Position numbers and translations under genes: made by a program
Shown: positions 24,959 through 34,490 of the stretch, one piece after another
Position numbering within the stretch: position 1 is the stretch's first letter
Layout of the letters: the number at the start of each line of letters is the position of its first letter
The notes under the pieces: generated by a model
What the model saw: only the letters and a program-made list of their open reading frames with translations
What the model was told of the DNA's origin: nothing
Database searches by the model: none
Assembly (NCBI GenBank): GCA_919901745.1
Contig: CAKKPP010000003.1
Span: forward strand, 45,224 to 109,223
Origin: Chloroflexota bacterium
GTDB lineage: Bacteria > Chloroflexota > Limnocylindria > Limnocylindrales > CSP1-4
DNA length: 64,000 nucleotides
Direction: 5' to 3'

Positions 24959-26224
24959 GTGGACGTGACCATCGCGGCCGTCGTCTTCGTCCTGACCTAC
25001 GCGGTCATCGCCACCGAGCGCCTCGACAAGACGCTCGCCGCCCTGCTCGGCGGCCTGGCGATGATCGTGCTCGGGATCATCGATCAGCACGACGCGTTTG
25101 CCGCGATCGACTTCAACGTCATCTTCCTGCTGGCCGGGATGATGATCCTGGCCGGGATCCTGCGCCAGACCGGTTTCTTCCAGTGGGTCGCGATCCGCTC
25201 CGTCAAAGTGGCCGGGGGCGAGCCGCTCCGCCTGCTGCTCGTCCTGAGCCTCATCGCTGCCGTCCTGTCGGCGTTCCTGGACAACGTGACCACGGTCGTG
25301 CTGATCGCGCCGGTCACCCTGTACATCGCCAGCGTTCTGCGTGTTTCACCCGTGCCGTTCCTGATCTCCGAGATCCTGGCGTCGAACATCGGCGGAACGG
25401 CGACCCTCATCGGCGACCCGCCGAACATCCTGATCGGTTCCGCGGCGGGTCTCGACTTTGGCCAGTTCCTCTCGAACATGGCGCCCCCGGCGGTGATCAT
25501 CTACCTGGTCTTCAACGTGACCCTGGTCCTGTTCTTTCGGCACGATCTCGAGGTCCACGCAGAGGTTCGCGACGCAGTTCTCGCGCTCGACGAGAGCGAG
25601 GTGATCGCCGATCCGGCACTGCTTCGGATGAGCCTCGTCGTGATCGGTCTGACGCTGATCGGGTTTCTCGTTCATGGGGCGCTGGGATTCGAGCCGGCGA
25701 CGATCGCCCTCCTCGGCGCAACAGTCCTGATGGTCCTTTCCCGCGCGGATCCCGAGAAGGTCTTCCACGAGGTCGAGTGGCCGACGCTGTTCTTCTTCGT
25801 CGGGCTGTTCATGCTCGTCGAGGGGATCGTCCATGTGGGCATCATCGCAGCGCTCGCCGACGGCCTGTTCGCGGCAACCGGGGGCGATCAGACCATCACC
25901 ACGCTGGGTCTGCTGTGGTTGTCCGGTATTGCCTCGGGTATCGTCGACAACATCCCCTACACCGCGACGATGATCCCGGTCGTCAAGCAGCTGGCAGAGG
26001 AGGGCCTGGCCATCCAGCCCCTGTGGTGGGCGCTGGCGCTCGGCGCTGACCTGGGCGGCAACGCGACGATCATCGGGGCTTCGGCGAACGTCATCGTGGT
26101 CAACCTCGCTGCGCGAGCGGGGCATCCCATCGGATTCCGACAGTTCCTCAAGTACGGTTCCGTCGTGGTCCTCGAGTCGCTCGTGATTGCGAGCGTGTAT
26201 CTCTGGGTTCGCTACCTGATGTGA
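24959..26224 (+). CDS. SLC13/ArsB-NhaD superfamily transporter, paralog 1
   Basis: IDFNVIFLLAGMMILAGILRQTGFFQWVA; TLIGDPPNILIGSAAGL; NLGGNATIIGASANVIV-type motifs. Confidence 0.85.
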   Translation: MDVTIAAVVFVLTYAVIATERLDKTLAALLGGLAMIVLGIIDQHDAFAAIDFNVIFLLAGMMILAGILRQTGFFQWVAIRSVKVAGGEPLRLLLVLSLIAAVLSAFLDNVTTVVLIAPVTLYIASVLRVSPVPFLISEILASNIGGTATLIGDPPNILIGSAAGLDFGQFLSNMAPPAVIIYLVFNVTLVLFFRHDLEVHAEVRDAVLALDESEVIADPALLRMSLVVIGLTLIGFLVHGALGFEPATIALLGATVLMVLSRADPEKVFHEVEWPTLFFFVGLFMLVEGIVHVGIIAALADGLFAATGGDQTITTLGLLWLSGIASGIVDNIPYTATMIPVVKQLAEEGLAIQPLWWALALGADLGGNATIIGASANVIVVNLAARAGHPIGFRQFLKYGSVVVLESLVIASVYLWVRYLM

Positions 26225-26303
26225 GCCGTCGCGTCGAGCGGCGCGCTCCCAACGCGTCGCCTCCGACGAACTCACCACCACCTCCACCCGAGGTTAGCCG
26301 ATC

Positions 26304-27569
26304 GTGGACGTCCCCCTTGCCGCGACGATCTTCCTCATCACATACGGCCTGATCGCCAGCGAGCGGCTCGAGAAGACGGCGGCCGCCCTGCTCGGCGGCC
26401 TGGCGATGATCGTGCTCGGGATCATCGATCAGCACGACGCGTTTGCCGCGATCGACTTCAACGTCATCTTCCTGCTGGCCGGGATGATGATCCTGGCCGG
26501 GATCCTGCGCCAGACCGGTTTCTTCCAGTGGGTCGCGATCCGCTCCGTCAAAGTGGCCGGGGGCGAGCCGCTCCGCCTGCTGCTCGTCCTGAGCCTCATC
26601 GCTGCCGTCCTGTCGGCGTTCCTGGACAACGTGACCACGGTCGTGCTGATCGCGCCGGTCACCCTGTACATCGCCAGCGTCCTGCGGGTCTCACCGGTTC
26701 CGTTTCTCATGACGGAGGTGTTCGCCTCGAACATCGGCGGTGCGGCGACCCTCATCGGCGACCCGCCGAACATCCTGATCGGTTCCGCCGCGGGTCTCGA
26801 CTTCAATGCGTTCCTCCTGAACGTGGGTCCCCCGGTGGCAGCAATCCTGGTCGTGGTGCTGGCGACGCTGGTATGGATGTTCCGGAACGATCTCAAGGTT
26901 CACTCCGACGTTCGCGACGCCGTACTCGCTCTCGATGAGAGCGAAGTCATCACCGACCATCGGATGCTCCGACTGAGCCTCATCGTCATCGGCCTGACCC
27001 TGCTCGCGTTTCTCGTCCACGGGGCGATCGGTCTCGAGCCGGCCACGATCGCCCTCCTCGGAGCGACGGTCCTGATCCTGATCTCGCGATTCGATCCGGC
27101 GCTGGCCTTCCACGAGGTGGAATGGCCGACCCTCTTCTTCTTCGTCGGCCTGTTCATGCTGATCGACGGGCTCGCCGCGGTCGGGATCATCGCGGCCGTG
27201 GCCGACACCCTCCTGCGGGTCACGGCTGGTGACGCGGCGGTCACAACCCTCGGAGTCCTGTGGGTGTCCGGGATCGCATCGGGCCTCGTCGACAACATCC
27301 CGTATACGGCCGCCGTCATCCCGCTCGTGGAGCGGCTCGGAGCGAGCGGCGTCGAGGTCGCCCCGCTCTGGTGGGCGCTCTCGCTCGGGGCCAACCTCGG
27401 GGGCAACGCGACGATCATCGGTGCGTCGGCGAACGTCATCGTGGTCAACGTCGCGAAGGAGGGCGGTCACCCGATCCGCTTCGGCCAGTTCTTCCGCTAC
27501 GGCGCGATCGTGGTCCTGGAGTCACTCATCCTGGCGTCGGCGTACCTCTGGATCCGCTACCTCGCCTGA
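26304..27569 (+). CDS. SLC13/ArsB-NhaD superfamily transporter, paralog 2
   Basis: Same length (421 aa) and motifs as the preceding gene. Confidence 0.85.
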   Translation: MDVPLAATIFLITYGLIASERLEKTAAALLGGLAMIVLGIIDQHDAFAAIDFNVIFLLAGMMILAGILRQTGFFQWVAIRSVKVAGGEPLRLLLVLSLIAAVLSAFLDNVTTVVLIAPVTLYIASVLRVSPVPFLMTEVFASNIGGAATLIGDPPNILIGSAAGLDFNAFLLNVGPPVAAILVVVLATLVWMFRNDLKVHSDVRDAVLALDESEVITDHRMLRLSLIVIGLTLLAFLVHGAIGLEPATIALLGATVLILISRFDPALAFHEVEWPTLFFFVGLFMLIDGLAAVGIIAAVADTLLRVTAGDAAVTTLGVLWVSGIASGLVDNIPYTAAVIPLVERLGASGVEVAPLWWALSLGANLGGNATIIGASANVIVVNVAKEGGHPIRFGQFFRYGAIVVLESLILASAYLWIRYLA

Positions 27570-27625
27570 GCGGACAAGGACGCGGTCTGGCGCACAACCG
27601 GGCGAATTCCGCGTGAGGGCGGCGT

Positions 27626-28219
27626 TCAGCGTCTCCTGAAGAGCCCGTGCCGCTCCGTTGCCTCCACGTCCGCGGCCCGGCGACGCCCGGTCTGACGGAG
27701 GATCGCGTCGATCTCGCCTCGATACGGGCGCCCGATCGGCATTCTGTCGAGCCATTCGATGTACTCGAGATCGCGCCGGGCGATCTCACCGAGCGACCAT
27801 CCTGCATACCGCCCGAAGTTCAGCACGCTGCCCGACGGGTCGCCGGGAGGCGCCCCCGCTGCCTGGATGCCGCCCGCCGGCGGATCCGCCCAGCTCCCGG
27901 TATCCGACACGTGGCCCGCACCCGCGGCGGACCCTCGAGCGGCCGATGCGCCGGTACCCCTGGCGGAACCACGAACGATCTCGGCCGCCGAGGACCGCGC
28001 CGCAGATGCACGCTCGAGGTCGTACGACGCGCGTCGGAGCGGGTCGCGCAGAGCCTCCCAGGCGGCGTTGATCGCGATCATCCGCGTCGCGCCATCGGGC
28101 CCCGGGGCGACGTCCGGATGGAACTTCTGGGCAAGCCGGCGGAACGCCGCCTGGATCACTTCTGGATCCGCCTCCGGGTCGACCTGGAGCACCTTGTAGT
28201 GGTCGCGTCGATCAGTCAT
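27626..28219 (-). CDS. DnaJ-domain protein with a C-terminal DUF3820-like segment
   Basis: HYKVLQVDPEADPEVIQAAFRRLAQKFHPDVAP; C-term LNFGRYAGWSLGEIARRDLEYIEWLDRMPIG. Confidence 0.85.
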   Translation of the reverse strand: MTDRRDHYKVLQVDPEADPEVIQAAFRRLAQKFHPDVAPGPDGATRMIAINAAWEALRDPLRRASYDLERASAARSSAAEIVRGSARGTGASAARGSAAGAGHVSDTGSWADPPAGGIQAAGAPPGDPSGSVLNFGRYAGWSLGEIARRDLEYIEWLDRMPIGRPYRGEIDAILRQTGRRRAADVEATERHGLFRRR

Positions 28220-29477
28220 GGGCCGCCGGTGGCTCGACCGCGGGTCCCGCGATCGATTGGTCCGGGCCCGGCCCCGGCGAGGGTGGCGCGGGCTGTTCCT
28301 CGCCGAGGGCCAGGGCGGCGGCAAGGGCCGGCGGCGGCGGATTGGGACTCAGGCGGCGGAACAGGTAGCGATAGACGTCGCGTGCCGCTGCCGTGATCGG
28401 CAGCGCCAGGATCGCACCGAGGAGGCCGGCGATCGAGGCACCCAGAATGAGCGCGAACATCACTGCGCTCGGATGGAGCCGCACGGCATCGCCCTGGATC
28501 TTGGGCACCAGCAGGTAGTTCTCGACCTGCTGGACGACCGTGTAGAGGACGAGCGCCGCGATCACCGCCTCGCCCCCCGCCGTCGCGGCCAGCAGGATTG
28601 CCGGGATGGCGGCGATGATCGGCCCGATCACGGGGAGCAGCTCGAGCACGCCGGCAATGATCGCGAGCAGCAGCGCGAACTGGCCGAAGACCGGATGAAC
28701 GAGTTCGCTGAGAAGCAACAGCCCGCCGAACGTGGCCAGGAACACCGTGACACCGAGGACGACCTGGCCGCGCACCCACTGCCCGACGACCTTCTGGACG
28801 ATCCCGATGACCTCCCAGACGTCCGCGCGCCACTCTGGCGGCAGCGACCGATCGAAGGACGACGACAGCGCCTTGCGGTCCTTGAGCAGGTAGAACGACC
28901 AGACCGGGATGATGAGGTAGCCGAACAGACCCACGACGAAGCCGGCGGTGACGTTGACAAACGGCAGAAGCACGGTCGGGTCGAGGTTGACGCCCTTCTC
29001 GACGAGGCCGGCCACCCATTCGTCGATGGCGGCGCGGACCTGCGGCGGCAGCGCCAGGCCACGGTACGTCTCGGACAACATCTGGAGCTGGACGTCGAGA
29101 CGGGCGACCAGGGCCGGGAGGTCCCGGGCGAAGCGGCTGACCTGCGCCACCACGGGGCCGATCGTCAGGTTGATGGCCTCCACGATCAGGAAGACGAAGC
29201 CCGTATACACGCCGAGGATCGCGATGACGCGCGGAATCCGCAGCCGATGGAGCAGGTCGACGGCGGGGCTGAGCAGGTACACGAGAAGCAGACCGAGCAC
29301 AAACGGGGCCAGGATGCCGCGCCCCAGGTACAGCACAAAGGAGATGGCGACCGCCGCGAACAGGACGAGCGCTACCCGGGTGGTGGGCGGACGGAGCCGC
29401 CGGCCATCCGAGCTCATCCGGCGCTCCGCAAACGGGGCCGGGGCCGGGGGCGACGGGGACCCGGCGGGATCGTGCAT
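28212..29477 (-). CDS. AI-2E family transporter (PerM-like)
   Basis: YLGRGILAPFVLGLLLVYLLSPAVDLLHRLRIPRVIAIL; LLPVIGPIIAAIPAILLA. Confidence 0.9.
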   Translation of the reverse strand: MHDPAGSPSPPAPAPFAERRMSSDGRRLRPPTTRVALVLFAAVAISFVLYLGRGILAPFVLGLLLVYLLSPAVDLLHRLRIPRVIAILGVYTGFVFLIVEAINLTIGPVVAQVSRFARDLPALVARLDVQLQMLSETYRGLALPPQVRAAIDEWVAGLVEKGVNLDPTVLLPFVNVTAGFVVGLFGYLIIPVWSFYLLKDRKALSSSFDRSLPPEWRADVWEVIGIVQKVVGQWVRGQVVLGVTVFLATFGGLLLLSELVHPVFGQFALLLAIIAGVLELLPVIGPIIAAIPAILLAATAGGEAVIAALVLYTVVQQVENYLLVPKIQGDAVRLHPSAVMFALILGASIAGLLGAILALPITAAARDVYRYLFRRLSPNPPPPALAAALALGEEQPAPPSPGPGPDQSIAGPAVEPPAAHD

Positions 29478-29497
29478 GGTCCCGCAGACTAGCAGAC

Positions 29498-30217
29498 GTG
29501 GACGCTCAGCCCGACCCATCCGCGCCGACGCAACCCGTGGTCGCCGAGGTGCGCCAGCGCTGGCGCGCCGTGATCGCGCGCGGTGACGATGCCGTTCCGG
29601 CGGTGCATCGGGCCGTGGTCGAGCAGATCGAGGACGGCCTCCTTCGAAGCGGGCTCCCCCTGGTCGTGGACGCGCGGCGCGGCGGCCGCCCCAGGCTGGC
29701 ATTTGCGGCCCCGATGCCGCTCGGCATGGTCACCGATCGGGAACCGATCGACCTGTGGCTCGTGGAACGACGTACCACAGAGGTCGTCAGCAGCGCGCTT
29801 CGGGCGGCCCTTCCGCAGGGCTACCGGCTGACCGATCTGCATGACGTCTGGCTCGGCGCGCCGGCGCTTGCGGCATGCGTCCGCGGAGCCGAGTACCTCG
29901 TGATTCTCGATCCGTCGGGAGGTTCGAAGGCGGAGTTCGAGGCGGCCATTGATGCTCTGCTCTCGGCGGCCAGCCTGCCGCGGGACCGGGTGAAGGGTGG
30001 TGGCGTGGTCTCGTACGACCTGCGCCCGCTCGTCGATGACATCGCCCTGACAACCACCGAGGGTGCTGTCACCCTCGGAATCTCCGTACGATTCGATCAG
30101 AACCGCGGCTCGGGCCGCCCCGAGGAGGTCGTGGCGGCCCTGTCCGAGGCAATCGGTCGGCCGATCACCATCGCCAGCACCCGTCGCGAGCGCGTGCTTC
30201 TCGCCGAGGACGCATGA
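29498..30217 (+). CDS. DUF2344/TIGR03936-type radical SAM-associated protein
   Basis: LRSGLPLVVDARRGGRPRLAFAAPMPLGMVTDREPIDLWL. Confidence 0.75.
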   Translation: MDAQPDPSAPTQPVVAEVRQRWRAVIARGDDAVPAVHRAVVEQIEDGLLRSGLPLVVDARRGGRPRLAFAAPMPLGMVTDREPIDLWLVERRTTEVVSSALRAALPQGYRLTDLHDVWLGAPALAACVRGAEYLVILDPSGGSKAEFEAAIDALLSAASLPRDRVKGGGVVSYDLRPLVDDIALTTTEGAVTLGISVRFDQNRGSGRPEEVVAALSEAIGRPITIASTRRERVLLAEDA

Positions 30218-30256
30218 CGCCGAGTCGGGGCGTCGTGCTCCGGGGCCGGTTGGCGG

Positions 30257-32905
30257 TCAGGGCGCGAGGTAGGCGGCGAGCGCATTCAGGACCGCGTCGG
30301 AGATGACACTCGTTCCACCGAGCACGACGATACGCCCGGGACTGAGACGGGTCAGCTCGGTGCCGGTGGCGGTGGGGATCGAGGAAAAGGTGACGAGCAG
30401 GAGCGGCGAGTCCTCGAACGCTGCCGCCGCACCGCCGGCGAGTGCATCCGGGTAGTTCGCTCCAGTCGCCACATAGACCGTCGAGACGTCCTTCGGAAAG
30501 ACCGCTGCCGAGATTGCGGCGGCTGTCGCATACCGATCCGGCCCCGCGTACCGAATGACACCGGCCGAACCGAGCGTTGTGTACGCACGCAGCTCCCTCT
30601 CGACCAGATCGGAGATGGCGCCAATGCCGCCGAGGACGAAAATCCTGGCCGGCCTGAGCCGCCCAAGCTCGAAGGCCGTCGCCTGCGGGATGGTATCTCG
30701 GGTCACGAGGAGCAGGGGACTGTCCTCGAGGCCGGCAGCGGGACCTCCCGCGAGCGCGTCCGGGTAGTTTGAGCCGACGGCAATGTAGGCGGCCGACACG
30801 CCGACCGGGAATGTCGCCGCTGAGATTGCGGCCGCCGTCCCGTATCGATCGACACCGGCCAACCGCGTGATCGTGCCAGCGGTGTATCCGCCCAGCGCGG
30901 ACATGACGGCGTCCGAGATGACGCCGGTCCCGCCCAGTACGACGACTCGCGCCGGCTTGAGTCGAGCCAGTTCGCCGGCCGTCGGTGCAGGAATGGTGTC
31001 GCGGGTCACGAGCAGGAGCGGCCCGTCGTGGTAGGCAGCGGCCGCACCGCCCGCGAGCGCATCGGGGTAGTTCGCGCCCGTGGCGAGGTACGCAACCGGG
31101 ACGCCGACCGGGAACGTCGCTGCCGAGATCGCCGCCGCCGTCGCGTACCGGTCTTGCCCCGCCAGTCGCACCACCGTTCCGGCGGTGCCCAGCGAGCCGG
31201 TCGACAGTTGCGAAACCCACGTCGACCAGCCGCCCGAGACGTCAGCGTACTGGTGACCCTGCCAAACCGCGTTCGGATTGACCGGATCGGTTGCCACGCC
31301 GGCGTAGTCGCCCCATCGAGTGCCCTGGTACGTACCGCTACCGGGCATGATCTGATGCCATCCGCGGTACTCGCTGTCGCCGGCGCGTTGGTGCACGGCG
31401 TGGATCCCCGCCGGTGCGACAGCCGAAGACCGCGTGTAGACCGCGTACGCGGTACCGTCGGTCGCGAGGCCGATTCCGCCGAGGTACGAATCGAATCCGG
31501 GCCACCCGAGCCGGACGTCCTGGACGACCGGATCCGCGGCGAGCGGATCCGCGGTGTCCAGCTCGATGAGACGGACGCAGGCGTGGATCGCTTCGAGTTC
31601 GCACGGGTAGGTCGAGGTCGCCCAGAGACGATCCGCTCGCCAGACTGCGTCCGTCGGTCGGTGATCGACCGCGTTCGCGATCGTTGCCAACGCGGGGTCA
31701 ATCGATGGCTGCCTGGGCTGCGGCGGCTGGAGGAAGTCGCCGATGAGGCCCTCGTCTGTCAGGTTCCGATATGTCGAGATCGCGAGGTCAGCACCTCCCA
31801 CCGAACCGGTGATCGTCGCGAGGCCGAGGTCAGCGAATCCGAACTGGAAGTCCTCGACGATTGCGTGGGCATCGAGGCCCGGGCTTTGTGCCGAGGCCGG
31901 GCGCCAGGTGGACAGATCCGGCGACGGCCCGAACTCGAAGCCGGACAGAGCACCTCCGTCGACGATGTCGGCCCAGTCGACCACGACAAGGCTCGCACCG
32001 ATGGAAGACCCGACCGAGCAACCGGGTGGGTTCGGGCCGGCGGCAATCGAAAACACGTTGACCCCGAGGAGGACCTTGTCAGCGGACATCCCGAGCCCGG
32101 GGTAGTCCGGCACGGCCCCGGGAAACTCAAACTGCCAGATGGTCCACGTCCCGGTCGGATCCGCGCCATCCGAAACCGCGAGGTAGAGCCGGCCGACCGC
32201 ACAGTCGTGCGATAGCTCGGTCGCGAGCCAACGACCCTTGGCGGCGTCGTAGAGGACTCGAGGATCAGCATTCAGGACCTGGCCGGCGGGTTCGCCGAAG
32301 AATGTCGAGAGCGCGATGGTGGTGGCCCCGCCGCCGGCACGGTCGGTGATCCGCAATGCAACGTTCACGGCCTGGACAATGTGCGACGGGCCGGCGGCAA
32401 CCCACGGGTCGGGGGGCTCGATGCACGGTCGCGGCAGCGGAACGCAACCGGGCATGAAGTTGTTCACAAGGTCGTTCATGCCGGGGAACCCGATCGAGAT
32501 GAACGGCGTCGCCGGCCCGGCCTCCGTGATCGGCGCCGCATCCACCGTCGGCTCGGCGGTCGACTCGTTCGGTGCGCTCGAGGGGCCGGCCGAAGACGCG
32601 TCGCCAATGGTGGTGTCCGTCGGGCCGAGGATCAAGCTGGGAGCCGGCACGTCGCGTCGCGAGCGCGGGTTCGCGTGGGTGAGGGGGGGTACGACTGCTC
32701 GCGCGTTACCGAGCGAGGCCGTGGGTGCGGCGTTCGAGCGCGAGACCGCGCCCACGTTGATCCGGGCGACCGAAGCGGCGTCATGGCGCACGCCGGCGAG
32801 GCGATCGTCGACCGTCCTGGCCAACCCAGCGGCGGCCATCCCAGGGCCGGCCATGCCAGGCGCCGCGACGATCGCGGCAAGCAGGAGCGTCGCGAGCGCG
32901 CGCAT
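30257..32905 (-). CDS. Secreted protein with three C-terminal cell wall-binding repeats (CWB2, PF04122-like)
   Basis: Signal peptide; three about 100-aa repeats R[LY]AGxDRYATAAAISAATFPVG...YxAxGxNYPDALAGG...LLLVTRDTIP...VVLGGTGVISD. Confidence 0.88.
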   Translation of the reverse strand: MRALATLLLAAIVAAPGMAGPGMAAAGLARTVDDRLAGVRHDAASVARINVGAVSRSNAAPTASLGNARAVVPPLTHANPRSRRDVPAPSLILGPTDTTIGDASSAGPSSAPNESTAEPTVDAAPITEAGPATPFISIGFPGMNDLVNNFMPGCVPLPRPCIEPPDPWVAAGPSHIVQAVNVALRITDRAGGGATTIALSTFFGEPAGQVLNADPRVLYDAAKGRWLATELSHDCAVGRLYLAVSDGADPTGTWTIWQFEFPGAVPDYPGLGMSADKVLLGVNVFSIAAGPNPPGCSVGSSIGASLVVVDWADIVDGGALSGFEFGPSPDLSTWRPASAQSPGLDAHAIVEDFQFGFADLGLATITGSVGGADLAISTYRNLTDEGLIGDFLQPPQPRQPSIDPALATIANAVDHRPTDAVWRADRLWATSTYPCELEAIHACVRLIELDTADPLAADPVVQDVRLGWPGFDSYLGGIGLATDGTAYAVYTRSSAVAPAGIHAVHQRAGDSEYRGWHQIMPGSGTYQGTRWGDYAGVATDPVNPNAVWQGHQYADVSGGWSTWVSQLSTGSLGTAGTVVRLAGQDRYATAAAISAATFPVGVPVAYLATGANYPDALAGGAAAAYHDGPLLLVTRDTIPAPTAGELARLKPARVVVLGGTGVISDAVMSALGGYTAGTITRLAGVDRYGTAAAISAATFPVGVSAAYIAVGSNYPDALAGGPAAGLEDSPLLLVTRDTIPQATAFELGRLRPARIFVLGGIGAISDLVERELRAYTTLGSAGVIRYAGPDRYATAAAISAAVFPKDVSTVYVATGANYPDALAGGAAAAFEDSPLLLVTFSSIPTATGTELTRLSPGRIVVLGGTSVISDAVLNALAAYLAP

Positions 32906-33014
32906 GGGTCCACCTCTCGAAACGGGCGTCGACGCTCGGTCGGGCGCGCCAACAGGATAGTCGTCCCCATCTCCAGCCGGTAGGACGACGCGCCCCCCTC
33001 TTCATGGTGCAGAG

Positions 33015-33062
33015 GGTGACAAAGTCGCTGTCCCCTTAGCGCGGACAGAATCGCTGTCCCTT
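33015..33062. repeat. REP-like double inverted-repeat element
   Basis: gtgacaaagtcgctgtccccttagcgcggacagaatcgctgtccctt; perfect ggacag-aatcg-ctgtcc arms. Confidence 0.5.
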
Positions 33063-33200
33063 GACATCGACCCGGCGCCTCGTTGACGCATCCGACGACC
33101 GGTCGTACACTCCGCATTCGCGCCTCGACCCCGTCGAGGTGCTCCTCCCTGTCACCAGGTCGCCGTCGCCACGCGCGACCGTCATCGTTTCCGAGGACCC

Positions 33201-33821
33201 ATGTACGCAGTCATCGAGACCGGCGGGAAGCAGTACCGCGTCGAGGTCGGCACCGAACTCGAAGTTGAGCTGCTGGACGCCGAGCCCGGCGTCGCGATCA
33301 CGCTCGACCGCATCCTCCTCGTAGCCGACGGCGACGAAGCCGCGATCGGCCGACCGGTTGTCGCCGACGCGACCGTCGAGGCGCAGGTTGTTCGCCGCGA
33401 TCGCGGGCCCAAGCTGATCAGCTTCAAGTACCGGCCGAAGGCGCGCCGGCGGGTGACCAAGGGCCACCGTCAGGAGCTGACCGTCCTCCGTATCAGCGAC
33501 ATCCGGTTCGGTGGCAAGAGCGCAGCCGAGGCGCAGCGCAAACTGGAGCAAGACGCTCTGACCGAGCGACAGCGCCTCGAGGCGGCGGCCGCGAAGCAGG
33601 CGGCGGCAGATGCCGCGCTCGCCGACAAGCTCGCTCAGGCCAAGGCGAAGGCCGACAAGCCGGCGGGATCGCCGGCCGACGCAGGGGCCACCCCGACCAA
33701 GGCCAAGGCCAAAGCCAGGACCAAGGCACCACCCGCCCAGGCAGCGACGCCGGCCGCGGACGATGCGCCGGTCAAGCCGGCGGCGCCCAGGCGGACGCGC
33801 GCCACCAAGAAGGACGAGTAG
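33201..33821 (+). CDS. rplU: 50S ribosomal protein L21 with long C-terminal extension
   Basis: [25 protein letters not shown]...; 206 aa versus about 100 aa typical. Confidence 0.96.
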   Translation: MYAVIETGGKQYRVEVGTELEVELLDAEPGVAITLDRILLVADGDEAAIGRPVVADATVEAQVVRRDRGPKLISFKYRPKARRRVTKGHRQELTVLRISDIRFGGKSAAEAQRKLEQDALTERQRLEAAAAKQAAADAALADKLAQAKAKADKPAGSPADAGATPTKAKAKARTKAPPAQAATPAADDAPVKPAAPRRTRATKKDE

Positions 33822-33826
33822 ACGCG

Positions 33827-34111
33827 ATGGCCCACAAGAAAGCTGGTTCCAGCTCGAGGAATGGTCGCGACAGCGTCGGCCAGCGGCTCGGCGTCAAGGT
33901 CGGAGACGGCCAGCTCGTCCCCGCCGGATCGATCATCGTCCGCCAGCGCGGCATGACCTTCCTGTCCGGGAAGGGGACCGGGCTGGGCAAGGACTACACG
34001 GTCTTTGCGACCGTCACCGGACACGTCAAGTTCGAGCACGCCACGAAGGCCAAGAAGCGCATTCGTGTCGATGCCGTCGAGGCACCGGCAGCGGCCGTCG
34101 CCGAGGCCTGA
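33827..34111 (+). CDS. rpmA: 50S ribosomal protein L27
   Basis: [42 protein letters not shown]. Confidence 0.98.
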   Translation: MAHKKAGSSSRNGRDSVGQRLGVKVGDGQLVPAGSIIVRQRGMTFLSGKGTGLGKDYTVFATVTGHVKFEHATKAKKRIRVDAVEAPAAAVAEA

Positions 34112-34181
34112 GCAAGACACCGTAGCCGACGACCACCGGCGGGCGATCCAGCCCGCTCGGACGGCGCCGCAGGAGAGACCC

Positions 34182-34394
34182 GTGAAACCCGATATCCATC
34201 CCCAGTACCACCAGGCAAAGGTCCATTGCGGCTCGTGCGGCACGGAGTGGGAAGTCGGTTCGACACGAACCGAGTTGCGCGTCGACGTGTGTGGCAACTG
34301 CCACCCGTTCTTCACCGGCAAGCAGACGATCATCGACACTGCTGGCCAGGTCGAGCGCTTCCAGAAGCGCCTCGAGCGACAGGCCCGCAGCTGA
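34182..34394 (+). CDS. rpmE: 50S ribosomal protein L31 (Zn-binding form), GTG start
   Basis: MKPDIHPQYHQAKVHCGSCGTEWEVGST...VCGNCHPFFTGKQ. Confidence 0.96.
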   Translation: MKPDIHPQYHQAKVHCGSCGTEWEVGSTRTELRVDVCGNCHPFFTGKQTIIDTAGQVERFQKRLERQARS

Positions 34395-34490
34395 TCGCAG
34401 CTCCCCGGCCGGCACGTGGCCGGTCGCTTCGAGCGTCTCGCGGCGGGTCCATCGGGCCCGCCGTTCTGATTCGAGGCTAGACTCTCGCCC

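Noticed and set aside
24959-26224. Arsenic-resistance operon
   Set aside because: Family resemblance to ArsB/NhaD only. No arsR, arsC or arsA nearby, so the substrate is unknown.
24959-27569. Composite mobile element (two near-identical copies flanking DNA)
   Set aside because: The repeats are internal parts of full-length paralogous genes, with no transposase, terminal inverted repeats or target duplication.
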